DNA from: Nothopassalora personata
Taxonomy: Eukaryota > Ascomycota > Dothideomycetes > Mycosphaerellales > Mycosphaerellaceae
Direction of reading: 5' to 3'
Length of the DNA stretch: 64,000 nucleotides
Assembly: GCA_033816765.1 (NCBI GenBank)
Contig: CM066289.1
Span: 248,001 to 312,000 of the forward strand
In this document: positions 36,254 to 46,973 of the stretch, in pieces
Layout of the letters: each line of letters begins with the position of its first letter
Position numbering within the stretch: the stretch's first letter is position 1
The notes under the pieces: generated by a model
Database searches by the model: none
The model's input: only the letters and a program-made list of their open reading frames with translations
What the model was told of the DNA's origin: nothing
Made by a program: the position numbers and the translations under genes

Positions 36254-37810
36254 ATGGACTTCTTCACCAATTTGACACATGCTGCCAAAGCCGTGCTCGG
36301 CTTGGCGACAGTCTATGTCATCTACCAGCTCTTCACATCCATCGCATTATGGTCTAGGCGGCGAGATCTCAAACGAGCGCGAGGCGTTCGGGAAGCGCCA
36401 TGGCTGCCGCAGCGAGACAAGTTCTACGGGATCGACGTATTCCTGGAAAACATCAACGCACTCAAGGAGCACAGGCTTCTGGAGTTGGGACACGAACGCT
36501 TTGTGCAGACGGGCTTCAAGACCATGCAGCTGCTGGCACTGGGACGCCACATGCATATGACCACCGAGCCGGAGAACCTCAAGGTCATTCAAGCTATTGA
36601 TCACAAGAAGTGGGGCCTTGGAAAGCGCCGAAAGGTTGGGTTTGCACCTTTGCTTGGTACTGGTATCTTCACGACCGATGGCGCCGAGTGGCAGCACTCG
36701 AGGGAAATGCTTCGGCCCAACTTCGTACGCTCCCAGGTCGGTGACTTGGCGACTTTCGAGAAGCATGTCAGCAACTTGATAGCAGCTATTCCTGTTGATG
36801 CGGCGACAGTCGACCTGTCTGATCTGTTTTTCCGCCTCACCATCGACTCGGCTACTGAGTTTCTCTTCGGCGAATCTACCGAATCGTTAACCAACAACAG
36901 CTCGGAAGGGTTCGCAGAGGCGTTCACGTACTCGCAAGATTACATTGCCCACCGATCGAGGTGGGGGAGGTGGGCAGAGCTTCTCAAAGCCAATGATCGT
37001 TTCGAAAAGGACAAGAAATTCGTGCATGAGTTCGTCGACTACTTCGTGCAGAAAGGCCTGTCGAGGCGAGGCGATTTGCTGCCTGACAAGGGCAATACCG
37101 AGAAAGCCGGCCGATATATCTTCATCGATGAGCTTGTTAGGCAAACAACAGACCCAGTGCGTATCAGGAGCGAGCTTCTGAACATCCTGCTGGCTGGCCG
37201 CGATACCACAGCGTCGCTGTTGACGAATGTATGGTTCATACTCTCCAAGCGACCAGACATCTGGGCAAAGCTTCAAGCAGACGTTGCCAGCTTGAACGGC
37301 GCCAAGCCAACATTTGAGCAACTGAAGGACCTCAAGTATCTCAAGGCCCTACTCAACGAATCACTACGCATACACCCCGTGGTACCACAGAACAGCAGAG
37401 AAGCACTCGAAGACACAACCCTCCCTGTCGGTGGCGGTCTCGATGGCCGCGCACCTGTGTTCATCAAGAAGGGTGAACTCATGGCATGGAATGTGTACGC
37501 TATGCATCGTCGCAAGGACTACTATGGCGACGATGCCGAGGACTTCAGGCCCGAACGATGGCTCGACGACCTAGAGACTGGCAAGAAAGGGCTGCGACCT
37601 GGGTGGGAGTACCTGCCGTTCAACGGCGGCGCCAGAATCTGTCTTGGCCAGCAATTCGCCCTGACTGAGGCCAGCTATGCAACTGTAAGGCTGTGTCAAG
37701 CGTTCAGTGAGATTGAAAGTCGGGATCCTGATGGTTGGGTTGAGCATCTTACGCTTACTTGTGTCAATCGGAATGGTGCGAAGGTGGCCTTGACGCCTAG
37801 CGGCTCGTAA
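36254..37810 (+). CDS. CYP52-like cytochrome P450 (alkane/fatty-acid hydroxylase type)
   Basis: Intronless, 518 residues, full length. An N-terminal membrane anchor (LGLATVYVIYQLF) is followed by P450 marks in order: C-helix WQHSREMLRPNF; I-helix LLAGRDTTASLL; K-helix ESLR in LLNESLRIHP; PERW; and the heme loop FNGGARICLGQQFAL with Cys463 as iron ligand. AGRDTT in place of the common AGxET/DT and the heme loop with GGARICLGQ are typical of the CYP52/CYP63-type fungal clade, whose known members hydroxylate n-alkanes and fatty acids at the omega end in the ER. The substrate here is not known. All catalytic motifs are intact. It is a same-strand neighbour of the IPMDH-like gene, but no shared promoter is implied. 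Confidence 0.88.
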   Translation: MDFFTNLTHAAKAVLGLATVYVIYQLFTSIALWSRRRDLKRARGVREAPWLPQRDKFYGIDVFLENINALKEHRLLELGHERFVQTGFKTMQLLALGRHMHMTTEPENLKVIQAIDHKKWGLGKRRKVGFAPLLGTGIFTTDGAEWQHSREMLRPNFVRSQVGDLATFEKHVSNLIAAIPVDAATVDLSDLFFRLTIDSATEFLFGESTESLTNNSSEGFAEAFTYSQDYIAHRSRWGRWAELLKANDRFEKDKKFVHEFVDYFVQKGLSRRGDLLPDKGNTEKAGRYIFIDELVRQTTDPVRIRSELLNILLAGRDTTASLLTNVWFILSKRPDIWAKLQADVASLNGAKPTFEQLKDLKYLKALLNESLRIHPVVPQNSREALEDTTLPVGGGLDGRAPVFIKKGELMAWNVYAMHRRKDYYGDDAEDFRPERWLDDLETGKKGLRPGWEYLPFNGGARICLGQQFALTEASYATVRLCQAFSEIESRDPDGWVEHLTLTCVNRNGAKVALTPSGS

Positions 37811-38701
37811 TGGTAGATGAAACTTGGAGAGGATAATTCGATGGTGGTGATGAATGATGTGATAGCAATATATAGACGCCAATAAAGATTTACGATAACA
37901 GCGAATCGAATCCTGTTGTTTCTACGGCTTGACCATATGGTCTCCCTAGACCGCAGAGAATGAAACTCTTCCGCCGACTTCAGAGCGTATCGAGAAAACG
38001 AGCCCTGATCATTCTCTAGAGCGCTGGCTTCAATGTTCGAGCATGCTCAGCTTTCATCCCGACCAAGTTGCTGGAATTGTGCTTATGATCCAGGCTCATA
38101 TGCTCCTAAGGGATGTCTGAAAGATCAACGAGCCAAGACATTTGACTGCTGCGAACGGGTATACAACACTGTACTCTAAACGCTTTCCCGAAGCCTCAGA
38201 CTGCGTGACTAAGCTCGTTGATGTAACCGGCCGGTGCTATGCATCACGAGTGTTCTCCCGATTGCACATATAAATCATCTATATAACATTAAGCTCTTGT
38301 TTACCACCCCACTAGAGGGCCTCACATCAATCATAAGCTCGAGTATCTACGGCGTCCGAAGGCTCTTGAACACAGCGGCCTTTAGAAAGCCGTTACTATA
38401 AGGAAGAAAGGACCTCGACATAACCCGGCGGCGGTCAGCTATATATATATTGCTACCGACTTCACTATCCCTTTGGCGATGGCCAAGACGACGCAACTCG
38501 CGAAGCCGTTTGCTACTGCTTCAGCAACGTCTACAAAGTGACCTTAGATCCGACCTTTGCCAACCCTCTCGTTAAAGCAATACAGACAGCTTCGAGGATT
38601 TAAAGCAAAGCAAAGCAATCACAGCCTTCAGATACATCAGCACATCGGCTTGCGATACAACGAGTCAAGATAATCTGACATTTACGAACCCTTTCGGCAG
38701 T
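37811..38701. other. Intergenic with a possible coding relic
   Basis: 38,450-38,600 reads one open frame (HYPFGDGQDDATREAVCYCF, then VYKVTLDPTFANPLV) ending in TAA, preceded by a TATATATAT run. It may be the end of a lost gene. No family was recognised. Confidence 0.3.
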
Positions 38702-40057
38702 ATGACAGGCCAAAATCTCCTGGGCATTCAGGATGATTGGACCGAACAGAACCAACGTGCTCAGAGTGGCGACCCAAGAGCTCAACAGCTCGTTGCTCTG
38801 AATTACGCTGCTGGGGATCCAGATACTTATGCAGTTGTACAGCGGGATGTACATCGACTTCCCGGCACCCATTGGAATATTCGGTCGGTTGTCATCGATC
38901 CTGAGGCTGTGCAACGAACCAGACAACGCATCATATACAACACGTCTCGAGGACAAGCACACCAACTCGGAATCAATCTAAAGCCCAGCTCCCAGCACGG
39001 GGAATATCGGATAGCCGGACTCAGGCCCAAGGTCGCAGCCAATTCCGAGTACTTAGGCCCGGCGTCAAGAGCGTCAGAGCAGCCTCCGAGCGATATATTA
39101 TCAGACCAAAATGTCCCAGCCGATGAGGGTTATCATACGCGCCGAAATCTAGCAGCCCAAAGCGAGGATAAATCTGCTCAACAAGAACTGGCTCTAGCCT
39201 AGGCCAGAGGAATCCTAGGTGCTTAGGCAGTGCTACAGCGGGCTGAAGGGTAGCTTAGCAGTATTTACTGAGATTTTTGGGCAGCGGCCGCCGCAATATC
39301 TCCCGTAGTCGTAGCCAACTTCCGAGATTGCTACATGATAAGCGCAGCAGGGCAAGCGGCCAGTGAAGTTCAGGCACCTGCCCAATCCCGGTCTGCGCCT
39401 CCTCCGAATGGCCAACATTAATACACCGGCTCGGATTCAATGTCAGGATACGGGCTATTGTACACTAATGTGCCGGCAACGTCTCAGCCGCTCTCACCTA
39501 CACAGCAGCCCCAAGCTCCCCAGCGTAGACAGCGGCCGCAGCCACGCCTTCCCGCTTGGCGAAGGTATGCCGATGGCCAGTCACGGTTGTATCAGGCGGC
39601 CAATGCAGGTGATTCTGCTGTCTATCAACTGGTCTTAGATGAAGCAACGGCTGGGAATGCAGCGGCGAGAAGATATGTAGAATCAAGACAGCTAGCCGGT
39701 GGCGCTCAGGCATCCTCAAGCGGACATGAGCCCCAGCTCCAGTCGATCACGCCATAGTCAATCCTATAGGGATCGTTTAGCTAGGCTCACTTCTCCAGAG
39801 TTGTTGGCTGAAACAGTTAACGAGACGTCCGCGGTGCAATCTTCTGGACAGGCACGGGCTTACCAGCCTCAACAGCGGCAAGCTCCATCATCCGCAGTAC
39901 CGGATCATGGACAACGACAGGGGAGTCAGCCCCAGCAGCAGAAATCCTCAGGATCGCTTCGCGACAAATTGATTCGAATCCGTACAGAAAATGCTGCTAC
40001 TTTTCCTCAGTCAGTCAGTCAAGACGAATACAATACAATGCTATGCAACGCAAAGCA
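38702..40057 (+). pseudogene. Gln/Ala-rich gene decayed by C-to-T stops and a frameshift
   Basis: One frame runs from ATG 38,702 to about 39,720, interrupted by TAG at 39,200, 39,224 and 39,251, TGA at 39,269 and TAA at 39,419. All five can come from CAG, CGA or CAA by one C-to-T change, and composition is the same on both sides of each stop. A shift near 39,700-39,750 leads into the next frame (SYRDRLARLTSPELLAETVN, SLRDKLIRIRTENAATFP), which runs to the end of RAV1. A motif like A-x2-G/E-D-x2-A-x3-L repeats (AQSGDPRAQQLVAL, AQSEDKSAQQELAL, AANAGDSAVYQLVL). I do not recognise the family. Confidence 0.55.
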
Positions 40058-43000
40058 TCAGAACCCGAAATTATCTAACAAAGAATTCGGATCCGGCTCC
40101 TTAAATTGTGTTGGTACTCCCTTCGGCTTCTCTTCAATGACTTCTTCCTTCCGAGCCATAGTCGTGCCCGCCTTCTTCGCGTTGATCTTCGCGAGCAACT
40201 CTGCTGCTTTTGCCTCACGGGTGGCTTTTTCGTCCACGGCTGGAGCAGGTATGGAAAAGTCATCGAGTATAGAAGGAGGTTCTTGCTTCAGTGGCGCAGG
40301 TTTCGATATACTGAGGTCTGCGAAGTCATCGAGGATTGATTTTGGTCCAGTAGCTATGCCATTCGCGATACCGTTCGGCTGCAATGATGCTTTGGGCGCG
40401 GTCGCAGTATGCTTGAACTTCCACTGACTGACCAGCTGCAGCGCAAGTAGCCACAAGCCCATGCGTCTCAATATTCTGGCAGAGCGAAGCACAGCATCGT
40501 ACTCATGTTCGCTTGGCGCGTAACCTCGAAGCTGCTTATACAATGAGATGGTCACAGGATCGTCCTGCCTCCAAGTCTTGACGAGACCTTCAAGTGGCTT
40601 GACCAGCGACTCGGTGGCTTCCTGCTTGTTCTTCATAACGGTATGACACCAGCTCAACAGCCATCTGTTGCCTTCTTGTTGTGCTTGTGGAACAATTCGG
40701 TCGGCCAGCAGTCTCTTGAGCTCGGGTGAGCCGTCACCACAGTAGAGTCTGGCTACAGCGATGGCGAGTTGTGGATCTTCGCATTGACCTGCGAGAATGG
40801 CGATAGCTGAAGAGATATCGTCCGCGAGTAGGAAGAAGGCAGCACTATAATGAAACCGACGCTTTCCCATGAGTGCATAGGCATTCTTCCTTGCTGCGGT
40901 CTTCGCATCTGGCTGGGAAAAGTCTTTCTTCAGGAAGTTCATAGTCGCTCTCTGCTCCTTATGCCAGGTTGCGATGCGCCAGAGTGCTAGAAGCGTGGCC
41001 TTCTTGTGCAATGCTAGGTAATACATGCTTGCGTTGACAGGGTTTGGCGGCGACTCTGATCGGTACGCCGTCTGGCCGAGTTGCTCGAAAACTGCTTCGA
41101 GGGCTTCTCGATCTGAAAGCCATGCCATGATACCGTATCGACTGGCTGCCGACCATGTGAGCTTATTGTCATGGTTGAGTACGAGGATGTCGAGAAGAGC
41201 TTGCTGCGTCGTGCTATGCGAGGCGAAGCAGATTTCTCGCCAGGCCATGCTTGGTGTAAAGCGATCTGCAGAAGTCTCTTCATCCGGCTGTTGCTGTCCG
41301 CGATTGAGAAGTGCCTCGTCTTCGTGAAGGAGGATCTGCAGCTTCCAGTTGAACAGATAGCGCAACGCATTGCGGTCCAGCGCATTCACGTGGCCGCGCA
41401 AATAAACCAACGCTTCGATGACGTGCTTCAAGCGCTGCTGCTCGGAAGTGGAAGTCCGTGGCAAGTCTTTCTCTTCCAGCTGTTCTCGCAGATCTGCAAT
41501 CGTATCATCGTCAAGCCATGAGTCATGGTCGTCCGCTTGTGTGATCAAAGACATAGGAGTCTCCTCCACTGTAGGATGGAGTTCGTCACCATCGCTGTAG
41601 AACTTGAGTTTCTGCGATAGACGTCTCAATAAACGTGCTGCCAGGCCAGGCTGTCCGTGGTGTAACAGCTGTGACAGCAAGCTGGGATGCCATGCTGGCA
41701 GCGAGTCTTTGACCATATGTGTAAAGCTCGGCAGGCCAACGAGTTTGTTATTGTTCTTCGGTGCATCGACAGCATCTCTGACTTCCTGGCTAAGATCCAA
41801 TAGGTCCAAGTCGGGTGAGGCGAGGAAGATGCTGTTTGAGGCGGCGACCGCCAGACTTCCGCTTGCTAGCCATGCCATGGCGCTGATCTGAAGTCCCAGA
41901 CCAGACAGAGAGATGGACTTGATGGAAAGCCAAGTGGGCACTTCCGAGGAGTGATGCTCATACCGGCCCTGGGCGAGAACTTCAACACAGTCTTCATGCG
42001 CGACGGCAAGGAAGTTGTGTCTTGGCCTTGGTGTGAAACACTCAAGGTGTGTGATCGGTCGTTCGAGAGTGTGTCGATGCTCGATGTAGCCATCAGTCAA
42101 GTCCACAATGACCAGTTCCCTTCGGTCTCGCGTGCACAGAGCAGCAAACTCGCCGTTCGCGGCAAAAAGATCTGGCCAAGACACACCAGTCTCGAAGCCA
42201 GCAAATGATTCGAGCTCGGAAGAGGCTGTCACTCCATCCTGTACCAATGTGCAGCTGACGCTGCCCTCTTCCGTCACACTTACCAGGCAGATCTCATCCT
42301 GGCTGAATGGCATTGCCACGGGTATAGCGAACATTGCCGAGCTCAAGCCGCTGTACTCATTGCCGAGCTCAAGCCGCTGTACTTCAAGCGTGCCGCCTTG
42401 CGGGGAGAGCCGGGCAGCCCATCTGACAAACGCTTTCGCATCGGCTTGAACGAAGACGCCGGATATATGTTGGTCAGTAGCCGTGGCAATATGAAACTTT
42501 CCACCATATACCACAGTGCAGGGACTCTTTGCCATGCGATCACCATGCTTGTTCCACAGCGAGAAGTCAGTAGCAGACACTGTAATGAGTATTGTGCCAG
42601 AATGCAAGGTCGTCGCGGCAAGGACGTCAGAGCTAACTCCATACGACCTTCGTGCTCGTAACGACGTAGAGCGCCCGACCTCCCACTGCGTCAGCTCGTT
42701 GCCGGATCTCGAGAGAATGCCGTCGCCAGAAGATTGAAGCTCGAGAATATCTGAATCATGACCGCACCATGTTGGCATCGGCTCCAGCCTGTGCTCTCCA
42801 GGGGCTGAGAGTGAAAAGAATGATTCGACTTGTCCTCGCCACCAGGTGATCTCGCCTCCATCGGTGATGGAGTGTGATAGGACGTGGAAGGAGTCGTCCT
42901 GAAACCAAGCTCCACAGACCGCGGGACTTCCGCGCATCTTGAACGACACCCCTTCTGCATGAGTGATGTGCACGGGCTGTGTTGGGGCTTGGTCTTCTAT

Positions 43001-44239
43001 CCGCCGTTTGTGGCCGATGCTCTGTAGTCCCCAGGCAGACATTCTGCCTTGCCCATCGAAGGCCACGACGACATCTGGCTCGTAGGAAATCATTTCCTTG
43101 AGCAGCTCTTTCGTGTGGTCAACCTTGCCGTCCTTTGGGAGACCGATGGCGGCATTGACGGCAGCGCAGAAGTGCTCCGATGACAGAAGCACAGCATAGC
43201 GCGGCACTCTAGATGGCTGAGTTTGTCCTTTGATCGTCAAGCTCGGTGACTGTGGTATGGCTGCTATCAGGTTGACAGTCATGTGCAGGACCAAAATGTC
43301 AAGCTCGTGCGAGCCCGTAGCACGCCATGTCCGCAGCACACCGTCATTGGCGATTGTGTATAGCAGCTCCACATCTTCATCATGCCGGCCACTCAGGCCG
43401 CTGCCTCTTCGCGCTTCCGTGTTACCATCGTGGGGCCTCCACTGCAGATGTGTCACGGCTCCGGGGTGCGGCAGGTATGTATGGTCGAACAGGCACTCTT
43501 CGAAGCTCAGTCTCCGCCATATCTTCACCAGGCGATCGTACCTCCCGCGACTGGCGATCAATGTTGCGCTCGGGCTGAACGCTGCCTGGTGTACGGGCGA
43601 TGCCACGTTCTTACTCCACGTCGCTTTCCTGTGCTCCACGTGCTGCCCATCGATTGCTGCCATGTTCGGACTGGCGTTCTTGCTGGCCGGTCGCGTGCCG
43701 AATAGCGTCATCAGCTTACTCCCTCCTATCAATGCTTCGCCGTCATCTCCCCAGCTCAAGCAGTATGCCACGTCTTCCTCGTCGTCCCGGCTCAAGAACA
43801 GTGCTTTCTCCCACCAGACCTTTGTCCAGCCCTCCGTCTCGGGCTCCAACATCCAGACATCTTTCTCGCCCGCGACAAGGAGCTTTCCCGTCTGGTCCTC
43901 TGCGGCTACTGCGACCAGATGGTGCTTGAAGCGGATGGCGTGCACGAGGTTCGTCGGCGAGGAGAGGATGTTGAGCTGCCGGCCGGAGATGTACGCGACA
44001 TATCGCTTGAAGCGGAACACGAACGTCGCCAACGACTGAAGACCTTCAACGGGAGCTCCCGGGAGGAGTTGGGCGAACTGTGTAGACGAGGCATTGCTGC
44101 CAGGGGAGGTGGATGGCATTGCGGTGCGTGTTATCTCTGATCTACTTTCATTCTGGGTGATGCGCGACTGTTGAAGGTGGACTTTCCTCGTACTCGATCT
44201 TGAGCTGCGATGCACCGGGTCCCGGGTCGTAGCTGTCAC
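40058..44239 (-). CDS. RAV1: Rav1 / rabconnectin-3-like subunit of the RAVE complex
   Basis: One exon, up to 1,393 residues. RAVE (Rav1, Rav2, Skp1) binds detached V1 sectors and promotes reassembly of the vacuolar H+-ATPase. N-terminal WD repeats (LASRGRYDRLVKIWRRLSFE-type reading, HLQWRPHDG) are followed by the Rav1p C-terminal domain (ALVYLRGHVNALDRNALRYL, AALFFLLADD-type helices, IAVARLYCGDGSP). The tail carries three short related motifs: SILDDFADL, SILDDFSIP and SLLDNFGF at the very end. The usual start may be the internal Met at residue 41 (MPSTSPGS, about 44,119), since the first 40 residues are low-complexity and basic. It overlaps no gene; the decayed gene at 38,702 converges with it. 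Confidence 0.9.
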   Translation of the reverse strand: MTATTRDPVHRSSRSSTRKVHLQQSRITQNESRSEITRTAMPSTSPGSNASSTQFAQLLPGAPVEGLQSLATFVFRFKRYVAYISGRQLNILSSPTNLVHAIRFKHHLVAVAAEDQTGKLLVAGEKDVWMLEPETEGWTKVWWEKALFLSRDDEEDVAYCLSWGDDGEALIGGSKLMTLFGTRPASKNASPNMAAIDGQHVEHRKATWSKNVASPVHQAAFSPSATLIASRGRYDRLVKIWRRLSFEECLFDHTYLPHPGAVTHLQWRPHDGNTEARRGSGLSGRHDEDVELLYTIANDGVLRTWRATGSHELDILVLHMTVNLIAAIPQSPSLTIKGQTQPSRVPRYAVLLSSEHFCAAVNAAIGLPKDGKVDHTKELLKEMISYEPDVVVAFDGQGRMSAWGLQSIGHKRRIEDQAPTQPVHITHAEGVSFKMRGSPAVCGAWFQDDSFHVLSHSITDGGEITWWRGQVESFFSLSAPGEHRLEPMPTWCGHDSDILELQSSGDGILSRSGNELTQWEVGRSTSLRARRSYGVSSDVLAATTLHSGTILITVSATDFSLWNKHGDRMAKSPCTVVYGGKFHIATATDQHISGVFVQADAKAFVRWAARLSPQGGTLEVQRLELGNEYSGLSSAMFAIPVAMPFSQDEICLVSVTEEGSVSCTLVQDGVTASSELESFAGFETGVSWPDLFAANGEFAALCTRDRRELVIVDLTDGYIEHRHTLERPITHLECFTPRPRHNFLAVAHEDCVEVLAQGRYEHHSSEVPTWLSIKSISLSGLGLQISAMAWLASGSLAVAASNSIFLASPDLDLLDLSQEVRDAVDAPKNNNKLVGLPSFTHMVKDSLPAWHPSLLSQLLHHGQPGLAARLLRRLSQKLKFYSDGDELHPTVEETPMSLITQADDHDSWLDDDTIADLREQLEEKDLPRTSTSEQQRLKHVIEALVYLRGHVNALDRNALRYLFNWKLQILLHEDEALLNRGQQQPDEETSADRFTPSMAWREICFASHSTTQQALLDILVLNHDNKLTWSAASRYGIMAWLSDREALEAVFEQLGQTAYRSESPPNPVNASMYYLALHKKATLLALWRIATWHKEQRATMNFLKKDFSQPDAKTAARKNAYALMGKRRFHYSAAFFLLADDISSAIAILAGQCEDPQLAIAVARLYCGDGSPELKRLLADRIVPQAQQEGNRWLLSWCHTVMKNKQEATESLVKPLEGLVKTWRQDDPVTISLYKQLRGYAPSEHEYDAVLRSARILRRMGLWLLALQLVSQWKFKHTATAPKASLQPNGIANGIATGPKSILDDFADLSISKPAPLKQEPPSILDDFSIPAPAVDEKATREAKAAELLAKINAKKAGTTMARKEEVIEEKPKGVPTQFKEPDPNSLLDNFGF

Positions 44240-45052
44240 TGTACTAAAAGCAAGTCAAAAGGTCACGCAGCACACATATGCACACATGCACATATGCATG
44301 CCGTGAATTGAATCCTGGTACATCTCACGTTGCGCGTCATCTCGGATCGAGCCGAGGCCCACGTGTGGCCGTCTGTGGGAAACGAAGTTGTGACGCTGTC
44401 TCCTCCATCTTCATCTTCATCCTCCTGGTGCTGTAATAACGATGTCTTCGCCCCTCTCACATGCCACCATTGGACTCACTTTGAACCTTGTGCCGATCCA
44501 GTAACGATCGATGATGCTCTTGGTCTGTAGCGTCTTGTACCATACTACGTGGTAGTCAACCGGGTTACATCGAACTTGATGGTCCGCGCCACGCTTCTTC
44601 CAGCATGTGCCGCTTCACACATTTCTATGCGCATGGTAGGGCATGGATACACTGGAGCACTGCTGCGTTACATGGTTGAGAGCGAGGAGAAGCACAAGAT
44701 CATGATCCAGTGGGGAGGTAGGCGATGCAACAATATATGGCTTGGCGCTCGAGCTCTACAGGCGAAGCTCCAGCAGGCGTGAGACTCTCTGGACGAAGAG
44801 ATGTAGTCTTGGCTCCGACATACTACCAGCAACATAACGATACCGCGACATTTGCAAGCATATCGTCCATAATACAAAAGCTTTTTGTGTATACATGTGT
44901 AAATCTCCTTCGTGCCGTCAAAGCTTCGACGCTTACCCGGGCCCCCCCCCCCCCCGGGGACCCCCCACATATCAATAAAACCCTATGTGGCAACATCCAA
45001 TTCCACAAGTGAAGCTCAACTTCCCTCTGACATCAGCACCTCACCACCAAAC
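44240..45052. other. Divergent promoter region between RAV1 and FRG1
   Basis: The only long shared intergenic region between two housekeeping genes. It holds an ACACATATGCACACATGC repeat at 44,273-44,298. At 44,938-44,960 a run of 14 C is bordered by CCCGGG on the left and CCGGGG on the right. No TATA box is obvious. Confidence 0.5.
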
Positions 45053-45862
45053 ATGGTCAAACCGCTCGCCTTCAAAGGCGACAAGAAACCCGTCAAAAAG
45101 AGAAAGCGCACCCACAACGACGATGCCACAACCGACGGGGCCCCTCCGAAAGCCCTCACCACCGGGACCGCAGACGATGACGAGAATTGGGTTTCAGCCG
45201 ACACAATCGACGACATCTCCGGCCCGATCATGCTGGTCTTACCGAGCGAAGGACCGAATGTGAGCTGCGTGGCTGTAGACCAATTCGGCAAAGTCTTCAC
45301 CAGTGCGGTGGAAAACATGGTCGAGGGCCAACCGCAGTCGGCAGAACCGCACGATGTCAGACAAGTGTGGGTCAGTCAGAAGATCGTGGGCACGCAGGAT
45401 GGATTCACGTTGAAAGGACATCACGGACGATATCTGGGATGCGATCAATACGGTTTCCTCTTGGCCGCGCGGGAAGCAGTTTCTCCCGAGGAGACGTTCA
45501 AGATCACACAGAGTACGGCGGGGTCTGGACTTTTCGACATCTCCAACACGCGAAGCGACAAGACACGCTACATCACCATCGAGAACGACAACACACCCGC
45601 AGCAATTCGAGGCGATGCGGACGAAGCTGGTGAGAACACTGCGGTTCGGATACGGATGCAAGCCCGCTTCAAGCCTCAACACAAAGTGGATAAGGCGGAG
45701 AAAGTGCGAGCTAAGATTAGCAGGAAAGAGCTGGAGGATGAGGTGGGCAGGAGGTTGGAGGATGAGGAGGTGAAGAAGCTGAAGAAGGCACGACGGGAGG
45801 GGAATTATCATGAGGTCATGTTGGATGTGAAGGTGAAGGGGAAGCATGATAAGTTTGCTTGA
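45053..45862 (+). CDS. FRG1: FRG1-like protein
   Basis: 269 residues, one exon; start at ATG 45,053 (MVKPLAFKGDKKPVKKRKR), where the conserved N-terminus begins. The FRG1 domain has an actin-bundling-like beta-trefoil fold: GPIMLVLPSEGPNVSCVAVD, VWVSQKIVGTQDGFTLKGHH, GRYLGCDQYGFLLA. A C-terminal basic coiled-coil region (VRAKISRKELEDEVGRRLED) ends in KGKHDKFA. The family is nuclear/nucleolar, associated with RNA processing. Two basic clusters fit nuclear import. The frame stays open upstream of the start but is not conserved-looking there. Confidence 0.92.
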   Translation: MVKPLAFKGDKKPVKKRKRTHNDDATTDGAPPKALTTGTADDDENWVSADTIDDISGPIMLVLPSEGPNVSCVAVDQFGKVFTSAVENMVEGQPQSAEPHDVRQVWVSQKIVGTQDGFTLKGHHGRYLGCDQYGFLLAAREAVSPEETFKITQSTAGSGLFDISNTRSDKTRYITIENDNTPAAIRGDADEAGENTAVRIRMQARFKPQHKVDKAEKVRAKISRKELEDEVGRRLEDEEVKKLKKARREGNYHEVMLDVKVKGKHDKFA

Positions 45863-46189
45863 AGTGGTGCTGTGATGCCCATGATGATATGAGGGATTGA
45901 GGGATTGGGAGCTGTTGATGGTTCAGAAGCTGGGTGATGAGTTGGCAAGATCTGGCAAGATCTTACAACACTTGGACGATCCAACTGCTGCCTCGAATGA
46001 TCCGGTTGATGGACAAAGCCGGCACAATAGGTTCGTATGAATCACAACCCCGATAACATCAAGTGGCTAGACGCTGAGCTGGCAACAGTCCTCCGTACCG
46101 CAGGATCCCGACCCCGGGGTACTTTAGCCCTGTCTCCTGACTTTGGAGCCATCATCCCCAGCTCTCCTCGCACCATCTTGCGCTCTCAA
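45863..46189. other. Intergenic, convergent 3' ends
   Basis: Between FRG1 and a minus-strand small ORF; nothing was recognised. Confidence 0.5.
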
Positions 46190-46666
46190 TTATCTCGCAT
46201 GATGCCTTGACTCCCCATCATGCATCGTAACCCTCAAACTCGGCAAACCCTTCAAATCGCCACCAAGGACCCTCCTGCTCTCATCTTGCGCTCCAGGACC
46301 CGCCGAATCCTCAGATCCAGTCGTCAACCACGAGGACGGCGTTTTTGGCACATCTTGGCCTTTTAGTTGCGGACTATCGCCCTCCAGCTCCCACGTCGGT
46401 GTCGACGCCACGACTCGAACGGTTGGGTTTGTGAAGAGATCTGGTGGAATTTGGGGTGCTTGGGATACTACTCGGGTTGCCCGGGAGCTTTCTGGTGTGT
46501 TTCGACCGGATGGCACAGGTTCTGGCGAGGCGCCCGTTGGGAAGCGTGGTCCGTTTGCTGGGTTGTAGACTGGTTTGGGGGGTGGCAGGGTGTTGTGGTA
46601 GGGGTGGGAGATCTCGGTTGGGTGCTGTTTGTGGAAGCAGGAGAGTTTGCGGAGGAAGTTCATCAT
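46190..46666 (-). CDS. Small hypothetical protein, Pro/Thr/Ser-rich
   Basis: 158 residues from MMNFLRKLSCFHKQHPTEIS. The frame is open further upstream to 46,885, but the N-terminal 73 extra residues look less coherent. Short motifs such as TPTWELEGDSPQLKG and DESRRVLGGDLKGLPSLRVT and a skewed codon pattern suggest real coding. No domain, signal peptide or TM is visible. I do not recognise the family. Confidence 0.45.
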   Translation of the reverse strand: MMNFLRKLSCFHKQHPTEISHPYHNTLPPPKPVYNPANGPRFPTGASPEPVPSGRNTPESSRATRVVSQAPQIPPDLFTNPTVRVVASTPTWELEGDSPQLKGQDVPKTPSSWLTTGSEDSAGPGAQDESRRVLGGDLKGLPSLRVTMHDGESRHHAR

Positions 46667-46973
46667 GGCTGTGGGAGGAGGTGGGAGGCGTGCGGTGAGT
46701 CCGGAGGTAGGTGCTTGCTCGAGAAGGGTTGGGGGGATATATGCACACGAGAAGGTGAGACAAAAGAACTGGTGAATGAAGTCGATCAGATATCGTGAGT
46801 GGTGCTGGGACATGCACGCGAGAGACGTGGGCGATTCATGAGGTGGTGAATGAGACATCTTGGCCGTGTCCGAAGGTGATCTCACTTCAACGAAACGTTG
46901 GCGAGTGTCGGCCTCGTGGTCGTCGGACGATCGACGCTAAACCCGTACGCTTCTGCTGCCCCCTCCTACAGGT

